Positions 48,405-60,929 of a stretch of DNA of 64,000 nucleotides are shown piece after piece. How positions within the stretch are numbered: position 1 is the stretch's first letter; each line of letters opens with the position of its first letter. The position numbers and the translations under genes are program-made. Source of the stretch: Didymodactylos carnosus (Eukaryota; Rotifera; Eurotatoria; Philodinida; Philodinidae); the NCBI GenBank assembly GCA_905250885.1, contig CAJNOQ010000128.1, positions 1-64,000 of the forward strand, read 5' to 3'. The notes beneath the pieces are model-generated. The model was not told the origin of the DNA. It searched no databases and was given only the letters and a program-made list of their open reading frames with translations.

Positions 48405-51400
48405 CTAGTCGTGTACGTCATCTATACTTGATTCAATAAAATCAGAAATATAAACACTTTCATGTTTAGCTAATATACGGAGTAATGGACGTAATTTTAA
48501 CCACCATTGTTCTACTGGCATTCGATGTTCAAAATCAGTTCTTCCTTTGAGTACTTCGACTGGTGTAAAAACATTTTGTCGTTTCATTAAACCAAGTACA
48601 ACAGCACTCGCTGGTGTATTACACACCACTTTACCTAAAAAATAACAAAAATTATTTATATTATCTATTTTTCTATGCGCATTTTTAATAGTAATTACAG
48701 ACCATCTTTGGTTGCTACATCTTCCATCAACGATACGGCGTATGTTACAGCTTTGCATCCTAATTTTGTAGCAAATGCACGATCAAATGGAGATGGTAAT
48801 CCACCTTGTTGCATATGTCCTAAAACGTTACTTCTAGCACTAAATACACCTTTGCCTTCTTCTTGTAATAAATTTGTTATAAAATCGGTTGTATAATGTT
48901 CATTGGCCATTTCATTTCTCAATAATACACCACGCTTTAAATGTCCTTCCATTTTTTTGCGCATATGATCAACATCATCAATCAAATCTTTAATTGTAAA
49001 TGGTTCCTCATAAATACTAAAAAGAAACGTTTATTTAATTAATTTAATATACATATAATTTTTTTGACTTACTAAGCTTGATCAGCACCACTAGCTAAAC
49101 CGGCTAATGTAGCCAAATAACCACAGTAACCACCCATTGTTTCAATAACAAATACACGACGTTTTGAACCTTGAGCAGATTGTTTGATTTTGTCACAAAT
49201 CTATTTAAAAAATAATATTAAATACTTTTAATATGAATGATTTTGTAAAATTTAATTACTTACATTTACTGTTTCGTTCAATGCTGTATCAGCACCAATA
49301 CTAAATTCTGTGCCTGGTACATTATTACTGATTGTACAAGGTATACAGATCATTGGTATTTGAAATTCTGGATATTTATCTCTTGCTTCATACATTTGTA
49401 ATATTGATTGATAAGCCTACAAAATAAATTACATAAAATAAAAATTTGTACATAAATTTATACGTAAAATAGTGATTACTTCAAAACCACCGATCATCAA
49501 TAAAGCATTAAAATTATGTTCACGAAATTTGGCAGCCAATTTGTCTAGGCCAACTCTTTCTGCAGTTGTTCTACAAGAGAAAAATGTATTTAGAGATGAT
49601 AGAATGCTCATTAATACAACATATAACTTACTTCTGGCAGCCTAGTAATGAGCCTCCAATGGAACTCCAACCATTCACAGACATCCATCCGAAATTTTTA
49701 ATCTAGAAAAATGCAAGTCTAATATAGTCTGTCCATAGTTAAAAGATTAACTATATTCTTACTTGATTACTTATAAGGCCTTCAAATCCGTCAAATATAA
49801 CATGAACTTTATGTCCTTCACATAAACCATATCTTACAATTGATCGAACAGCAGCATTCACTCCACAAGCAGGCGCTCCAATATTTAACACAGCCATATT
49901 AAATGAATGCTAGAATAATAAGAATAATGAAATAAATTTAATCAATGAATGACTAAAACAAAATACAACTAAAACTTTTAAATTTTTGTCTTTGATATAT
50001 GTGTACAACCAACTACGAACAGAGTGACAACAATTGAAATATATCATATACGTTTGATCGAGAAAATAAAAGTCTCATTTATTAGCTGCTCTTTTTCTAG
50101 TTTATCACTCAGGATCTTCCTCTCTATAATAGCAATATAACATATTTTTTGATTCATAAAATAGTCTTTAATAGTTGAAAAACAATCCTTAATCAACATT
50201 TTGTTGTTTTTTAATTTTTAATTGAGCTTAAAGAAAGAAATGGAAGATTTCTATCAATTTCTTTTTAATGTATTTCTGACAGAAATCTAAAGCAGTAAGC
50301 CATCGAGTCAAATATGAAACGTCCATTGCTTGATATTCAAAGCCTTTTAACATTAACACAACGAATACAATTTTTATGTACAATTACTAAAGCGCTCGTC
50401 TTTTAAAACACATCAGAATGGTATACAACTAAAGGAAAATAATGTTGCTATAGCGAATTTAAAACTTACTCTTCCTTCAACACCTGCCTATAACAAGAGA
50501 GAAATAAAGATATTTAACTCATGTGAGTGTCTATTGTGTTGTTTCACTACCAGTTAAGAAGTTAAACAACAGAACCATAAATCATAAAAATCATGCAGTA
50601 GGAAACATGCATCAACGTGAGAAAATCATGTCCAATGAATTTTAAGAGATAATGTTGAGATGTTTTTTAAAATTATTACTCATCGCACATTTGGATTAGG
50701 TTAAAATACAAGTAATTGTTTAATCCGATGATCGATACGGAGATAGACATCATCATGAACATTGTTTAAAAATCTTGGTAATCACTCAGACTGCGTAATA
50801 CTGAATAATACGTGCATTGTTCATGCGGTAATACTTGTACTAATACTTAGGTTCATGACAAATTAAAACCATAGAAAAATTTCATCAATAGACGTTTTTG
50901 ATGAAAATATAAACAAGTTTCTCTAGATTTGAAGTATAGTGTACAATTAGTGGAAGTATAGGAGAGATAAAAAAGGGATCAAAAATTTTAAGTGAGCAAA
51001 GCAATTAAGAAATCAAACTTTAACCTATTCAAGGTGAAATGAGTGTAAGAAATAAGCTACTGTATAGCCTGATAGCTAATTTGGATATATATTACCTGTC
51101 GTACCTAAAACAATATGTGTGATGCAGTACCGCTTCATTGTATAAGGCGCGTATAATTCGAAGTTACAGCACTATTTTCTGTTTGACTTTTTTATACATG
51201 GTTGGATAGAATTTTTCGAGTGGATCAAAAATCTGTTAGTTTTAACTTTTCGAACTAATTCTTTCAATAAGAAAATAAAAAAATATGAGAAGGGTCCTAA
51301 ATTTCAAAAAAAACGTTTCGGGGAACTGCAGAGTTTCCAAATGAAAATAGAAAAAATTATTCGAATTTTACGTGCCGAAAGAGTTTTTGGAAATTTTCCC

Positions 51401-54400
51401 GTATTTTTTAATTTTCTCATTGAAAAAATGAGTTCGAAAAGTTAAAACGGATATATTCTTGATCAGCTCGAAAAGTTCTATCCAACCATGTATAAAAAAA
51501 GTCAAATAGAAAATAATTCCGTAACTTCAAATTACGCGCATCTTACATACTATCTATCATATATTTTATCATTTAAACTTACTTCTTTACTGGAAAATAA
51601 TTTTGGTCGTAATTTACTCAAATGAATGTATGTTTGTAAATTTCGTTTAAAACTTCTTCCTCGTAATTCTTGAGCATCAAGAAATTTCTTTTCTTTCATT
51701 GCTTGAGCGACTGCTAAAGTCTAGACAAATACTAATGTAGAGATATAATTAGGAATTGGAATAGAGAATTAGATCTACTTTATCAACACAATCCATTAAT
51801 GGTACACGAACTATTTGATTTCCACTTAATGAAATAACAACTGGTTGTGATGCTGTTGTTGCTTCCATAAGAGCTAATACAGCTTCTGCACCCATACGTG
51901 TGCCCTTTCAGAAATGAATAAAGAGTTTTATTGATGAAATATAGTTTCGAAAATTTTATCCGTTTAGACAAGTTAGAATTTAAAAATACATACTAATATA
52001 CGATCGAAAGCAGATGGTGTACCTAAACAAAGAGAAATATTGGATATGATATATATTCTGCGAAATAAGTAAATTTAGTGCTGATAAAAAGAGTTTTTCT
52101 CTCTTTCAAAGACAATGTAGACAAAAAAAAGAATTTTACCTCCACGTTGAACATGACCTAGTATTGTCACTCTCGTATCATAATGCAAACGTTTCGTAAT
52201 GAGCTATATTGGAATAAAGATCATTATTATTACAGTCAGAAAACATAGATTATTTCACGGTTTACGTACGTCTTTAACATTTTCGGATGTTATTGGTTTT
52301 CCTTCTTTATCGGTAGCACCCTCAGCAATAACAATTATATTTAAACGTTGTCCATTATCACGTGTCTAAAGAGAGAGGACACTTTATTAGTTTTAACTTC
52401 CTTAGTTATTATAGTTACAGCATTATTTTCTTACAGTTTTTAATTTATTACATAATTTGTTTTCCCAATCAGCTTCTGGTGGACTTTCTGGCATAAAAAC
52501 CCAATCAGCATCAGATCCCAACGCTGTTACTAATGCCAAATAACCACAATGTCGTCCCATTACTTCCAGAACAAAACAACGTTGATGACTCGAAGCTGTC
52601 GTTGTTATACAATCAATGGCTCCCATAATTCGATGTAATGCTGAGTCTGCACCAATAGTCATATCTGTTCCACAAAAATCATTATCAATTGAGCCAACCA
52701 AACCAACAATATTTAGATATTTAAAATTTTCAACATTTTCTGATGTTATTTCTCCTACAAAGCTCAAATATCACGTTAACTGTTAGATCAAAATCTCTAG
52801 AATGCATACCATTTTTAGCTAGTTCTTTTAATAATCCTTCCCATTCTTTTCGAAATAAATTCACACCAGTAAGAGATCCATCACCACCGATACAAACAAT
52901 ATTATTAATTCCATACTCAATTAGATTTTTTGCAGCTTTCAAACGTCCAGCTCGTTCTTTGAATTCCATACAACGAGCACTACCAATTATCGTACCACCC
53001 TAAATTAAAATAGATAGATCAGATGTACATATAAAGTAGATAATCACTCAATAGACAAATGAAGAAAACCATATAACAAGACTGACTGATCTTCTTTGTT
53101 TCCACGATAAAACATGTACTTACATCGTCTAATATACCGCTTACAGATGCCCAAGTTGCTTGACGAATAAGATTTCCGCCTGCAACCATGCCTTGATAAC
53201 CCTACAAAAATACCAAATATCTTTTCATCTCTGATCAACACATACGTCGAATATACTCACTTCATGGATAAAGTAAACTTTACATCCAAGATAAATTCCC
53301 ATTCTTACAATGGCACGCACAGCTGGATTCATCCCTAATAAATAATAATTAAATAGAATGAATACTTCTAATTATATAAATGTGTAAACAGTTAAAAAGT
53401 GTTACTCGAAAATTAAGATCAATTTAAGAAATAACCAATATTTACATTAATATAGATATGAAAAATAATTTGATGTTAATATTATAAAAATTTTTCTATA
53501 CAAACAGCAAGTGTAGTTATTAGTTCAAGTGCTTTTAGAGAAAAAATATATGAGTATACAATCACACATATTCAGTTCAATACAAGTATTAAATATACAC
53601 ACGTTATTCATCGGAAACATTTTGAAAAATAGAGAAACGTATTAATATAAACCAAATTCTGTCATAATATATCATTCACAACGAATTCAACCTATACGCA
53701 GAGAATGAACGAACATGCAAAATCTAAAGCAGACAGTTATTTTTTTCAGCTTCAAAAAAATATCAAGTCCGTTTATCAGTATGAAACGCAACTATATTCC
53801 ACTCAACGCACTCCAGGTGTAAAAACGGCTAAAATTCTTCTGTTTTTTAATGAAATATTCTTCTTTTTTCAACTGCCGTATTTAGCTTCAGTAGTAATAC
53901 ATCACTATGAATAGAAATCGTCTTCAAATAACTAGTTTTTCTACCACTTCTTCAATAGTAATTGGATTAATCGATTAGAAAACATACAAACTCTCAATTT
54001 TCATTTCTACTCTACTAGTGTCTAATTTGATCTAACAATTTTGTTTCTGAAAATAAGAATTTTGATCCGACATCAAACAAAAAATTAGTGATCGTAACAC
54101 TCTAAATTGCAAGCAATATTGAAAAACTTGTTGCAAGCAAAACTTCGTTGCAAGCAATAAGTGAAAAACTTGTTTCATAAAACATACAGATTAAGTGTAT
54201 GTAGTATTCATCAACGGAACTGATGTTCTACTATACGTTATAAAGCAAAAAAGCTTTTGAAATTAATGACAACAAGCAGTGCAGCAAGCATTAAATGTCC
54301 GCACGGGCCAAAAATGTCGGTTCAACCCGACCATTCCTAAAATTTTTCGTGTCTGACTCGAAACCACTCTTAGAAATTTTCTGGTTCCAGTCAAGACTCT

Positions 54401-55693
54401 TTTGAAATTCTTGCATTTGTGATTTTTGTCGCTGGCTAACCGACGTAGATTTATTTCCAACGCTAATATTTATATTTTCGTTACTTCAGAAAACCTGACC
54501 ACTTGCTAAGATCCAAGATACTTTATAAAGTGCTACTAACGCGTCTACATCTTTTATTATGCTATTCAAGAACAATTTTCGGCTAGACCCGTGCGGATTT
54601 CTAGTGCATATACAGCGAGCAGGCTACAAAGAATGCATATACACATATACAAAAGTTAAAAAAAATCACTTGCCTTGCGCATCGCCTCCGCTCGTAAAAA
54701 CAGCCATAGCACGATCTGGAAATTGATCTTTAGCAAGTACGTGAAGATGTGTTTCATGACCTTCTGTACAAGCTATTGAGCCGCGAAATTTATTCAGTAT
54801 ACTGGATGTTGGTGGTGTTGCGATATCGTCGGTATCAGCGCTGATATCGGAGCGTTCGGAACGAAGTGACCCTAATCTATCGTGCTGAAATTATGGACAG
54901 ATGGAAATTTTTGTTTAAGGAAAAAAGCATCGGTGAAAAATCATAGTATCAAAAGCTTATCAGAAATACATCTGACTCTCAGAAAACAATAATAAAATAA
55001 TAATCGTTGCGATACTAGTTAATGATAGTGTATCAGTAATGAATGGATTCAACCAAAAAAGGAGAGGCTAGCTAGAATAATAATGACTAAACAGTCTACA
55101 CGAAGGAAAAAAAGGAGATTTCTTCCATGTTCAACAGATGACTCAATAGTAATTTCTTGTACCTGAGATACATTAAAAAGTAAACTCAAATTATTCGACA
55201 GTTTCTCATGTTTTTCTTTTTCGCTTTTTCGAACAATATCAAAATGTTGATATTTTCCTGTATTGTTACTGTCGCAATTATGGCTCATGATGACTAACTA
55301 TAATCAAGTCGAGTATGATTACAACTGACTATTCTCGTTAATAGCGACATTATATTCATTTTACACTCATGCAGAAAACATTGATAGTATTTCATGCTTT
55401 TTTGATATTTAATTAAATAATGTTTTTCGACAAAACAAATGCATATAATATACAAACAGATAATTAAATGAAATTACTGTATACATGATATTTTTGTTTA
55501 AAATGAAAAATGAAGTTGCCAAGGGCAATAGTTATTTCAAGCTCTTTTATATTTATGAAAGACAATCAAAACAATTAACTACCTTCTCGTCTATTTCTTG
55601 GGCATCATGATCAGAGCCACCATTTATAGTCGACTGATCTTTTACATCTAGTTTGATCGATTCATGATTGACTTCTTTTTGGACTTGAGCCAT
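48405..55693 (-). CDS. PFK: ATP-dependent 6-phosphofructokinase, two-lobed animal type
   Basis: Nineteen exons on the minus strand: 55693-55583, 54884-54674, 53334-53261, 53201-53124, 52999-52810, 52754-52435, 52365-52270, 52203-52140, 52022-51994, 51904-51779, 51720-51583, 50487-50470, 49909-49763, 49702-49632, 49570-49480, 49416-49264, 49200-49073, 49016-48703, 48634-48405; 862 aa with consistent phases. The catalytic N-lobe has [48 protein letters not shown] and [15 protein letters not shown]. The C-lobe, which is regulatory in animals, has [58 protein letters not shown] and EQWWLKLRP. It phosphorylates fructose 6-phosphate to the 1,6-bisphosphate, the committed glycolytic step. The 107-residue N-terminal stretch before GGDAQG is longer than in mammalian PFKs. 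Intron 2 has a GC donor; exon 12 is only 18 bp; the exon 18 donor (GTCTGT) is weak. Confidence 0.95.
51137..51550. mobile_element. TIR/fold-back element, family copy 2, in PFK intron 11
   Basis: Inverted arms: TATAAGGCGCGTATAATTCG and TGACTTTTTTATACATGGTT in the left arm, with complements at the right end (AACCATGTATAAAAAAAGTCA part). The termini match those of the 32181-33170 element (TATAAGGCGC..AATTC.AAGTT, then TTGATCAGCTCG internally). It ends only about 30 bp from the exon 11 donor site. No ORF. Confidence 0.75.
55163..55288 (-). CDS. PFK: Candidate alternative first coding exon of PFK
   Basis: Inside PFK intron 1 an ATG at 55288 opens a 42-codon frame ([17 protein letters not shown]..., Lys/Glu-rich, ending LFNVSQ) that stops being open only after a good donor, CAG|GTACAA, at 55163. 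Length 126 bp gives phase 0, the phase required by exon 2, so a transcript starting here would encode a full PFK with a different N-terminus. The residues are hydrophilic, unlike chance ORFs in this DNA. No transcript evidence is available. Confidence 0.4.
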
Positions 55694-57550
55694 AATAAAA
55701 AATAAATGAATTATATCTATAATAGAAACAAAAATGTTTCAACATTATTAACAATAAATCGAGAATATCATGATAACTTTTTCTTTGATCGTCATATTTC
55801 AAGAAATATGAAACAATATATTTTATATAACATTACTGGCATCGATTATAAACAAGAAACAATATTGGGATGAATTATCATTCAATAGTTAGTAAGGCAA
55901 TCTTGCGGCTATTATTGTCGATGTAGGATGCTAACAAGTCAGACTTACCCGTTTCGACTAAAAATGTTACAGAGTTATTTTTTAAACAGTATATAAAAAT
56001 TGGACAACAATTATATGATTTAAAGTTTATCGTGTGAAGAAGATTATGATGAAAATTCCAGCTGGAAACGTTAAAGTGTGAGAAATAGGTTTTATATTAT
56101 GTATTAAATTAGAGAGATGGTAAATTAGCTATACCACTAACCGCTTCTTTCGCGTTTTACGCCTCTATTGCTCATCTTTTCTGTAGAAAGCCTACTTTTT
56201 TACGGCACAAAACTCGTCAACGATGAGGAAACCAGCTAACATTTCCACTGGAAAGACATCCAGTTTAAATCATGCATTCGATTTAGCGATCTTTATGAGC
56301 GCCTTTTTTGCGGACAAAGGATCAAAACAAAAAGTTGTGCTTGCTCATGCCCATGCAGCGCAGATCTCTAATTCAAGCGCAAATGTTTATTTAGACAATG
56401 AAAAATTATAAAATGAAAAACAATCATTTTCATCATACGTTCTTCAAACTTCTCATTTCTACTAAAAACTTATCTCGATGTGAACACCATTCGTGAGGAA
56501 CGTGCAAATCTCTCACTTTGACTAAATTGGATCTGTTCTTATTTTTCAGAAGATATAACAGAGTTTGAGTTGTTTTTAAACTGATGTTGTTATTTATGAC
56601 TACAACGTACAGGAATCGGGTTTTTGAATTTTAGGTACTAGCATATACATCCGATTAGCCTAAATTAAAACATAGAATAAAATGAACAAACTGGAAAAAT
56701 TCGCAATCCAGCAACTAAAAGACAAAACGCGAGGAACTGTAAACATTCACTAGATGATTGTTCTCTTGATGTTAGCAATTCTATGAGCAAAATATTTTCG
56801 TCGATGAAAGATCATGACTTCAAAAGAATACTCATTTTCACAAAAGTTTAGAACTTTTATCAAAAATACTACTATATCCTTAAAAAATCTGAATAACAGT
56901 AATAATGGAATATAGAATGGCATTTAATATACTTCTATAACTTCTCCAATAAAACAGCATAAACTTTGTCAAGAAATGCTGAAAACCAGAGAGAAACCTC
57001 ATAAGAAATAAAAACCTGTTGAAAAAAAATATAGATAACATTGGTCTTCTTTTTTTGTCTATAAATTAAAAACAAATGTACCATCATTCTCAATTACACG
57101 TAGAAAAAGTGAACAGTGAATAAACAGATAAATAACCGGTATCAAAAAATGTAGAATCACTCCTACAAAAATCGAAAGTATATAGATCAAGCGTGAATTT
57201 TTGGTGTACATACTAGAAAAAATCCTATTCCAACAATAAAATGAGGATTCGTAGCAATTTTACGGTTTTTGAACCTTAAAAATAATTTCTGAGTTCTATT
57301 CTAACTATATAAAAACGGTCATCAAAAAACAAAATACTTTTAAAAAACTCTTTTCCATTATTAGTTAAATATCGAAACAGAAGTTCATCTGCTTAATCCA
57401 ATAAAGAACAGTTCAATCGTTCTCGATAACTAACTACAAAATGTTTTTCCCTTTCAAGAGAGAAAATTAGTGTCAGATTGTATATAACTTCACAAACAAT
57501 CTAACTGTTGAGCAAAATAAGACAAAAATGAATATTAATAAAAATAATAT
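55694..57550. other. Gene-free region between PFK and NIPSNAP
   Basis: Holds the PFK promoter (left) and NIPSNAP 3' UTR (right); both genes are on the minus strand. The frame at 56223-56411 (+) has no recognisable domain. No repeat seen. Confidence 0.5.
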
Positions 57551-58837
57551 TCACTGCATGGGCGAATTTTTTAACGGTACAAGTATTTTTGATTCCATTT
57601 TTCTTATTAATGGCACTGTATAAGCAACATTATCATCCCAACCTGGTCGTCTGAAAAATAAAGATATTTTATTACAAAATTAGATATTTGATTTTTGATT
57701 TCTTCAAACTTACCCCCAAGCAGCAGAACGTGTTAATTTTCGATTATGAAAATCTTTGTAGCACCACATATGATGAACATTGTATAATTCACCAATTTGA
57801 GAAAAAACTCCTAAGACTTTTGCATCTGGTCGATATTTAATACCTTTAACCCTAAATAACAAAGTGGTAAGATGTAGAAAACACTCACTAGGAAAAATGC
57901 TTACCAGTTATTACCCCATTCGACTAGAAAATTAAAAAAAAATAAGAGTTATACAAATCAGTTGACATCAAAGCGTACTTAATGTTCCAGGTTTTAACCA
58001 ATAACTTCGCATTTCATATATATTATTTTGTCGACTTCCACTTTCGAGTGGTCGTGGTTGTGGTATACCTAGGAAATAAACGTTAAACAACATGATAATT
58101 CTGTTGTAGAATGTAACTTACCCCAATAACTGAATGATAAACAGACTTGATTTGCACGTTGAACTAACATTTCGTTCATTTTTTGTCGATATTTTAATAT
58201 TTTATCATCATCTGTTCGAAAATCACTCCCAAATTCATCAAATTGTGAAAAATTTTTAAACATCCAAATGTGTACAAATTGATTTTGAATATTTCCAATA
58301 TGTACACGCCATGATCCGGTATGTGTTAAGCCTTGTACTTTATATTTTTCAATTATTTCTGATATATAATCATTGTAGATATTTTCATAATCAACCTAAA
58401 TATTAAAAACAAGTGTTAACAGTTCTGTACGAAGCTGAAACATCAATCACTTTTCGCTGATGTTCCATCCTGTTAATATTTTCAAAAATTATATTCTGTT
58501 CTGTGGGTTATTAACATGATGAATGGGTACGCCTATTTCTGTCTCTTTTCACTTACCATGTGCCTCGGTTTAACGGTATGATGTTGTACCTCGAATACAT
58601 ATTCAGTTTCTGTTAATAGTTTTGAATGTGAATCTTTCGGTTGTTCTAAAATACAGAGAAAAAATGTTTAGTTTACTGCTGTTTAAGTTCAATTCATAAT
58701 GAAAACGTTTACCCACCAATATTTTTATGCGCAAACAAATTGAATGCTAAACAACGTGAGTTGGAATTGAAAAGAAACTTCTTCTTGGTGAATAATAATC
58801 GGCAATCAGACCACAGAAGTCTTGGTGGTGACTGCAT
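57551..58837 (-). CDS. NIPSNAP: NIPSNAP family mitochondrial protein
   Basis: Seven exons on the minus strand: 58837-58717, 58645-58557, 58395-58122, 58068-57979, 57923-57905, 57851-57714, 57650-57551; phases close at 276 aa. The N-terminus is basic with few acidic residues ([20 protein letters not shown]), consistent with mitochondrial import. Two ferredoxin-like NIPSNAP repeats follow; the second is the more typical, [44 protein letters not shown] and the C-terminal [15 protein letters not shown], close to the vertebrate NIPSNAP1/2 ending IPLKTSPLQ. Vertebrate homologues sit in mitochondria and recruit autophagy receptors on damaged organelles. Exon 5 is a 19-bp microexon encoding most of IEWGNNW. 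The exon 1 donor is GTGGGT, chosen because it alone keeps the frame. Confidence 0.93.
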
Positions 58838-59786
58838 TTTATTTGTTTAATACAATTAGTCTAGAACTGAGATACAAAGGATATTTTTTCTTACAGAAGA
58901 AGTCAGTTTAATTCAAACTAAAATGCGCCGTGCCAAAAAGACAGAAATTATTCAAAGAATTTAGCCATAAATTAATAATACTCTATTGCATCCTTTCGTC
59001 AAATGAATCCATCAGTTTTCACTGAAAATTATCTTTAAAAATGATTCTTCTTTACTAAATAATACCCAAAATAACTTTAGCATCTCGTAGTATGCTCTCA
59101 AAGGAAGAAAAGAGTGACCTGCACTGGATTACAAGAATCTCTTCTCAGTTGACTTCCAGTTCTGTTTAGAATATATCCATCAACATGATGTATAAAGTGT
59201 CGTACTAAAAAAAGCTAATGGAACAAATACACGCTCAACCTTTAATAAACTAATCCGTTATCCATTCTTCATATTTCCATCTACGAGTATATGCTGTCTT
59301 ATTTTAGTTCGAGTTGTAGCAATATTGGTAGTTCTTTCATCTAATCACTGATCTCTTTTACTCTTACTGTTAACTAGATTTTTAAATTTTCATCTAATTT
59401 CAGAAATCACCCGATATCGATTCACAAATTGTGCGTGCATATCATATTCCATATGTCATACAAAGAGAATTCAGATAATAAGTGCGTCGTTCATATGATT
59501 AATATCCTAACATCATCGAATAAAAGTAGCATTATTGATATTCCGCAGACAATTTTACTATGGGCTCCGTTCCATATCTATAGTTCTTTCTCCGACATTT
59601 AATCTGTATATGTACGATGACGTAATACTTCTGTCAACAACAGGAGGATTAGACAGAAGCGCTGAGTGTACATAGTTAGGTACCACTCCTCATCAGTGTG
59701 AAATAATTTTTTTTTATGGAACAAACAATCCATTATCGATCCTTCTAGTTTATTCGGAGTATGACAACGAACTGACGAATGCGCAC
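58838..59786. other. Gene-free region upstream of NIPSNAP
   Basis: Should contain the NIPSNAP promoter. No ORF or repeat of note up to the hAT-type MITE at 59787. Confidence 0.45.
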
Positions 59787-60008
59787 TAGGGGCGGCACAT
59801 TACTGTTACTTTACGAGTAATCCAAATATTTTAAATATTCCTATTACCAGTAACAGTCATACTTTCCAGTTTTACTGTTGCTGGTACAAATTTTATGAAC
59901 ATTCCTATTACCAGCAACAGTAAAACTGGAAAGTATGACTGTTACTGGTAATAGGAATATTTACAATATTTGGATTACTCGTAAAGTAACAGTAATGTGC
60001 CGCCCCTA
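59787..60008. mobile_element. hAT-type palindromic MITE with perfect 8-bp target duplication
   Basis: A 222-bp unit starting TAGGGGCGGCACATTACTGT and ending in its reverse complement. It is flanked by ATGCGCAC at 59779-59786 and again at 60009-60016, a perfect 8-bp duplication that fits the hAT preference nTnnnnAn. Arms of about 95 bp are almost identical (AGTAACAGTCATACTTTCCA present as both strands), leaving a short loop. No coding capacity; moved by a hAT transposase encoded elsewhere. Near-identical arms suggest a young copy. Confidence 0.92.
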
Positions 60009-60638
60009 ATGCGCACTCATAAAGTGCATTTCATAGTATGGTATGAGAGGTAAACTCTTAGAGGTAACAAGTATTGTCTAAAAAATGAAAACATGTAATA
60101 AACAATTAAAGAAAAGAATTTTTGAACATAACAGTAGTAGTGGACGAATAGTCGTAGATACGACCTGTTTTACGTTCTTTAACATACCTCAATAAACGGG
60201 GACGAGTCGTAGAATGATCTATTTTACGCTATCTGTGGACGTTTTCAAAACATTTGTAAGATATAGAACACGTTGTCGAAGATTACCTATAACCATCTTG
60301 TATCCGTTTACTACAAGGCTTCAAGAATGAAGTTACAAACGAACCAAAAAACCTTATATCAACTAAGCGAACTTAAACGTTCCAGCTTCTCTTTAACATT
60401 TGAGCAATGGACAAAACAAGATTACATGCCATAAGAGAACATTTTACAAAGAAATCGCGCAAAAAATATTTACATCTGTCCTAAACGATCAAATTTTAGC
60501 GTAGTAAATAATTACACCGTAATTTTCTATACACTAAACTAGACAAACCAAAAGGACAAAACCAAAATAAGAAGCTAAGTAATAATACAGAGGGAAAATA
60601 AAAATATTCGACGACAAAATACATAGAAAAAATACTTT
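60009..60638. other. Short gene-free stretch after the hAT MITE
   Basis: No ORF or repeat. If the BAP18-like gene continued by splicing at 60643 its next exon should be here, but I see none that resembles the family's C-terminus. Confidence 0.4.
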
Positions 60639-60929
60639 CTACCGCTCTCGTGTTCGCTTTTCAGCGACAACAGTGGAAATGTCTCGAAGTGCCGTTGAAA
60701 AATTTTGAACAGCTTCACGAAGCATTTTAACACTTTGTGCATCCCATCCAACGCCGAAATAGTCTTTCGTTTGAAGTTCCTCTTGTTGTTGTGGTATTTT
60801 ATTCTCTTCAGCGGAACCCTGTGCTACTAATAATGAACTACTGTCTAAATCACGTAATAACAGTCCAAATTTTGAAAATACTTCGCCAGCTTTTTCGCAA
60901 AGATCGCAAACATCTTTCTGCGACGGCAT
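60639..60929 (-). CDS. BAP18: BAP18-like (C17orf49) SANT-type chromatin protein, short form
   Basis: A 96-aa frame beginning MPSQKDVCDLCEKAGEVFSK. AGEVFSKFGLLLRDLD aligns with human BAP18 VGEIFSAAGAAFTKLG, and GWDAQSVKMLREAVQNF..LRDISTVVAEKRT aligns with its SANT-like segment KWTETEIEMLRAAVKRF..LNHISCVIKERT. BAP18 is a subunit of NURF and MLL complexes that reads H3K4me3-containing chromatin. The ATG lies directly after a TTTGTTTCAG acceptor, so a 5' UTR intron is likely; an upstream in-frame extension to 61022 is judged intronic. The human protein is 172 aa; here a stop follows EKRTRER, so the disordered C-terminal half is missing or in an unseen exon. Confidence 0.65.
   Translation of the reverse strand: MPSQKDVCDLCEKAGEVFSKFGLLLRDLDSSSLLVAQGSAEENKIPQQQEELQTKDYFGVGWDAQSVKMLREAVQNFSTALRDISTVVAEKRTRER

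Noticed and set aside
60639-60650. Possible splice donor GCG|GTAGAA at the end of the BAP18-like frame
   Set aside because: No downstream exon resembling the family's C-terminus is visible before 60009, so I kept the in-frame stop.
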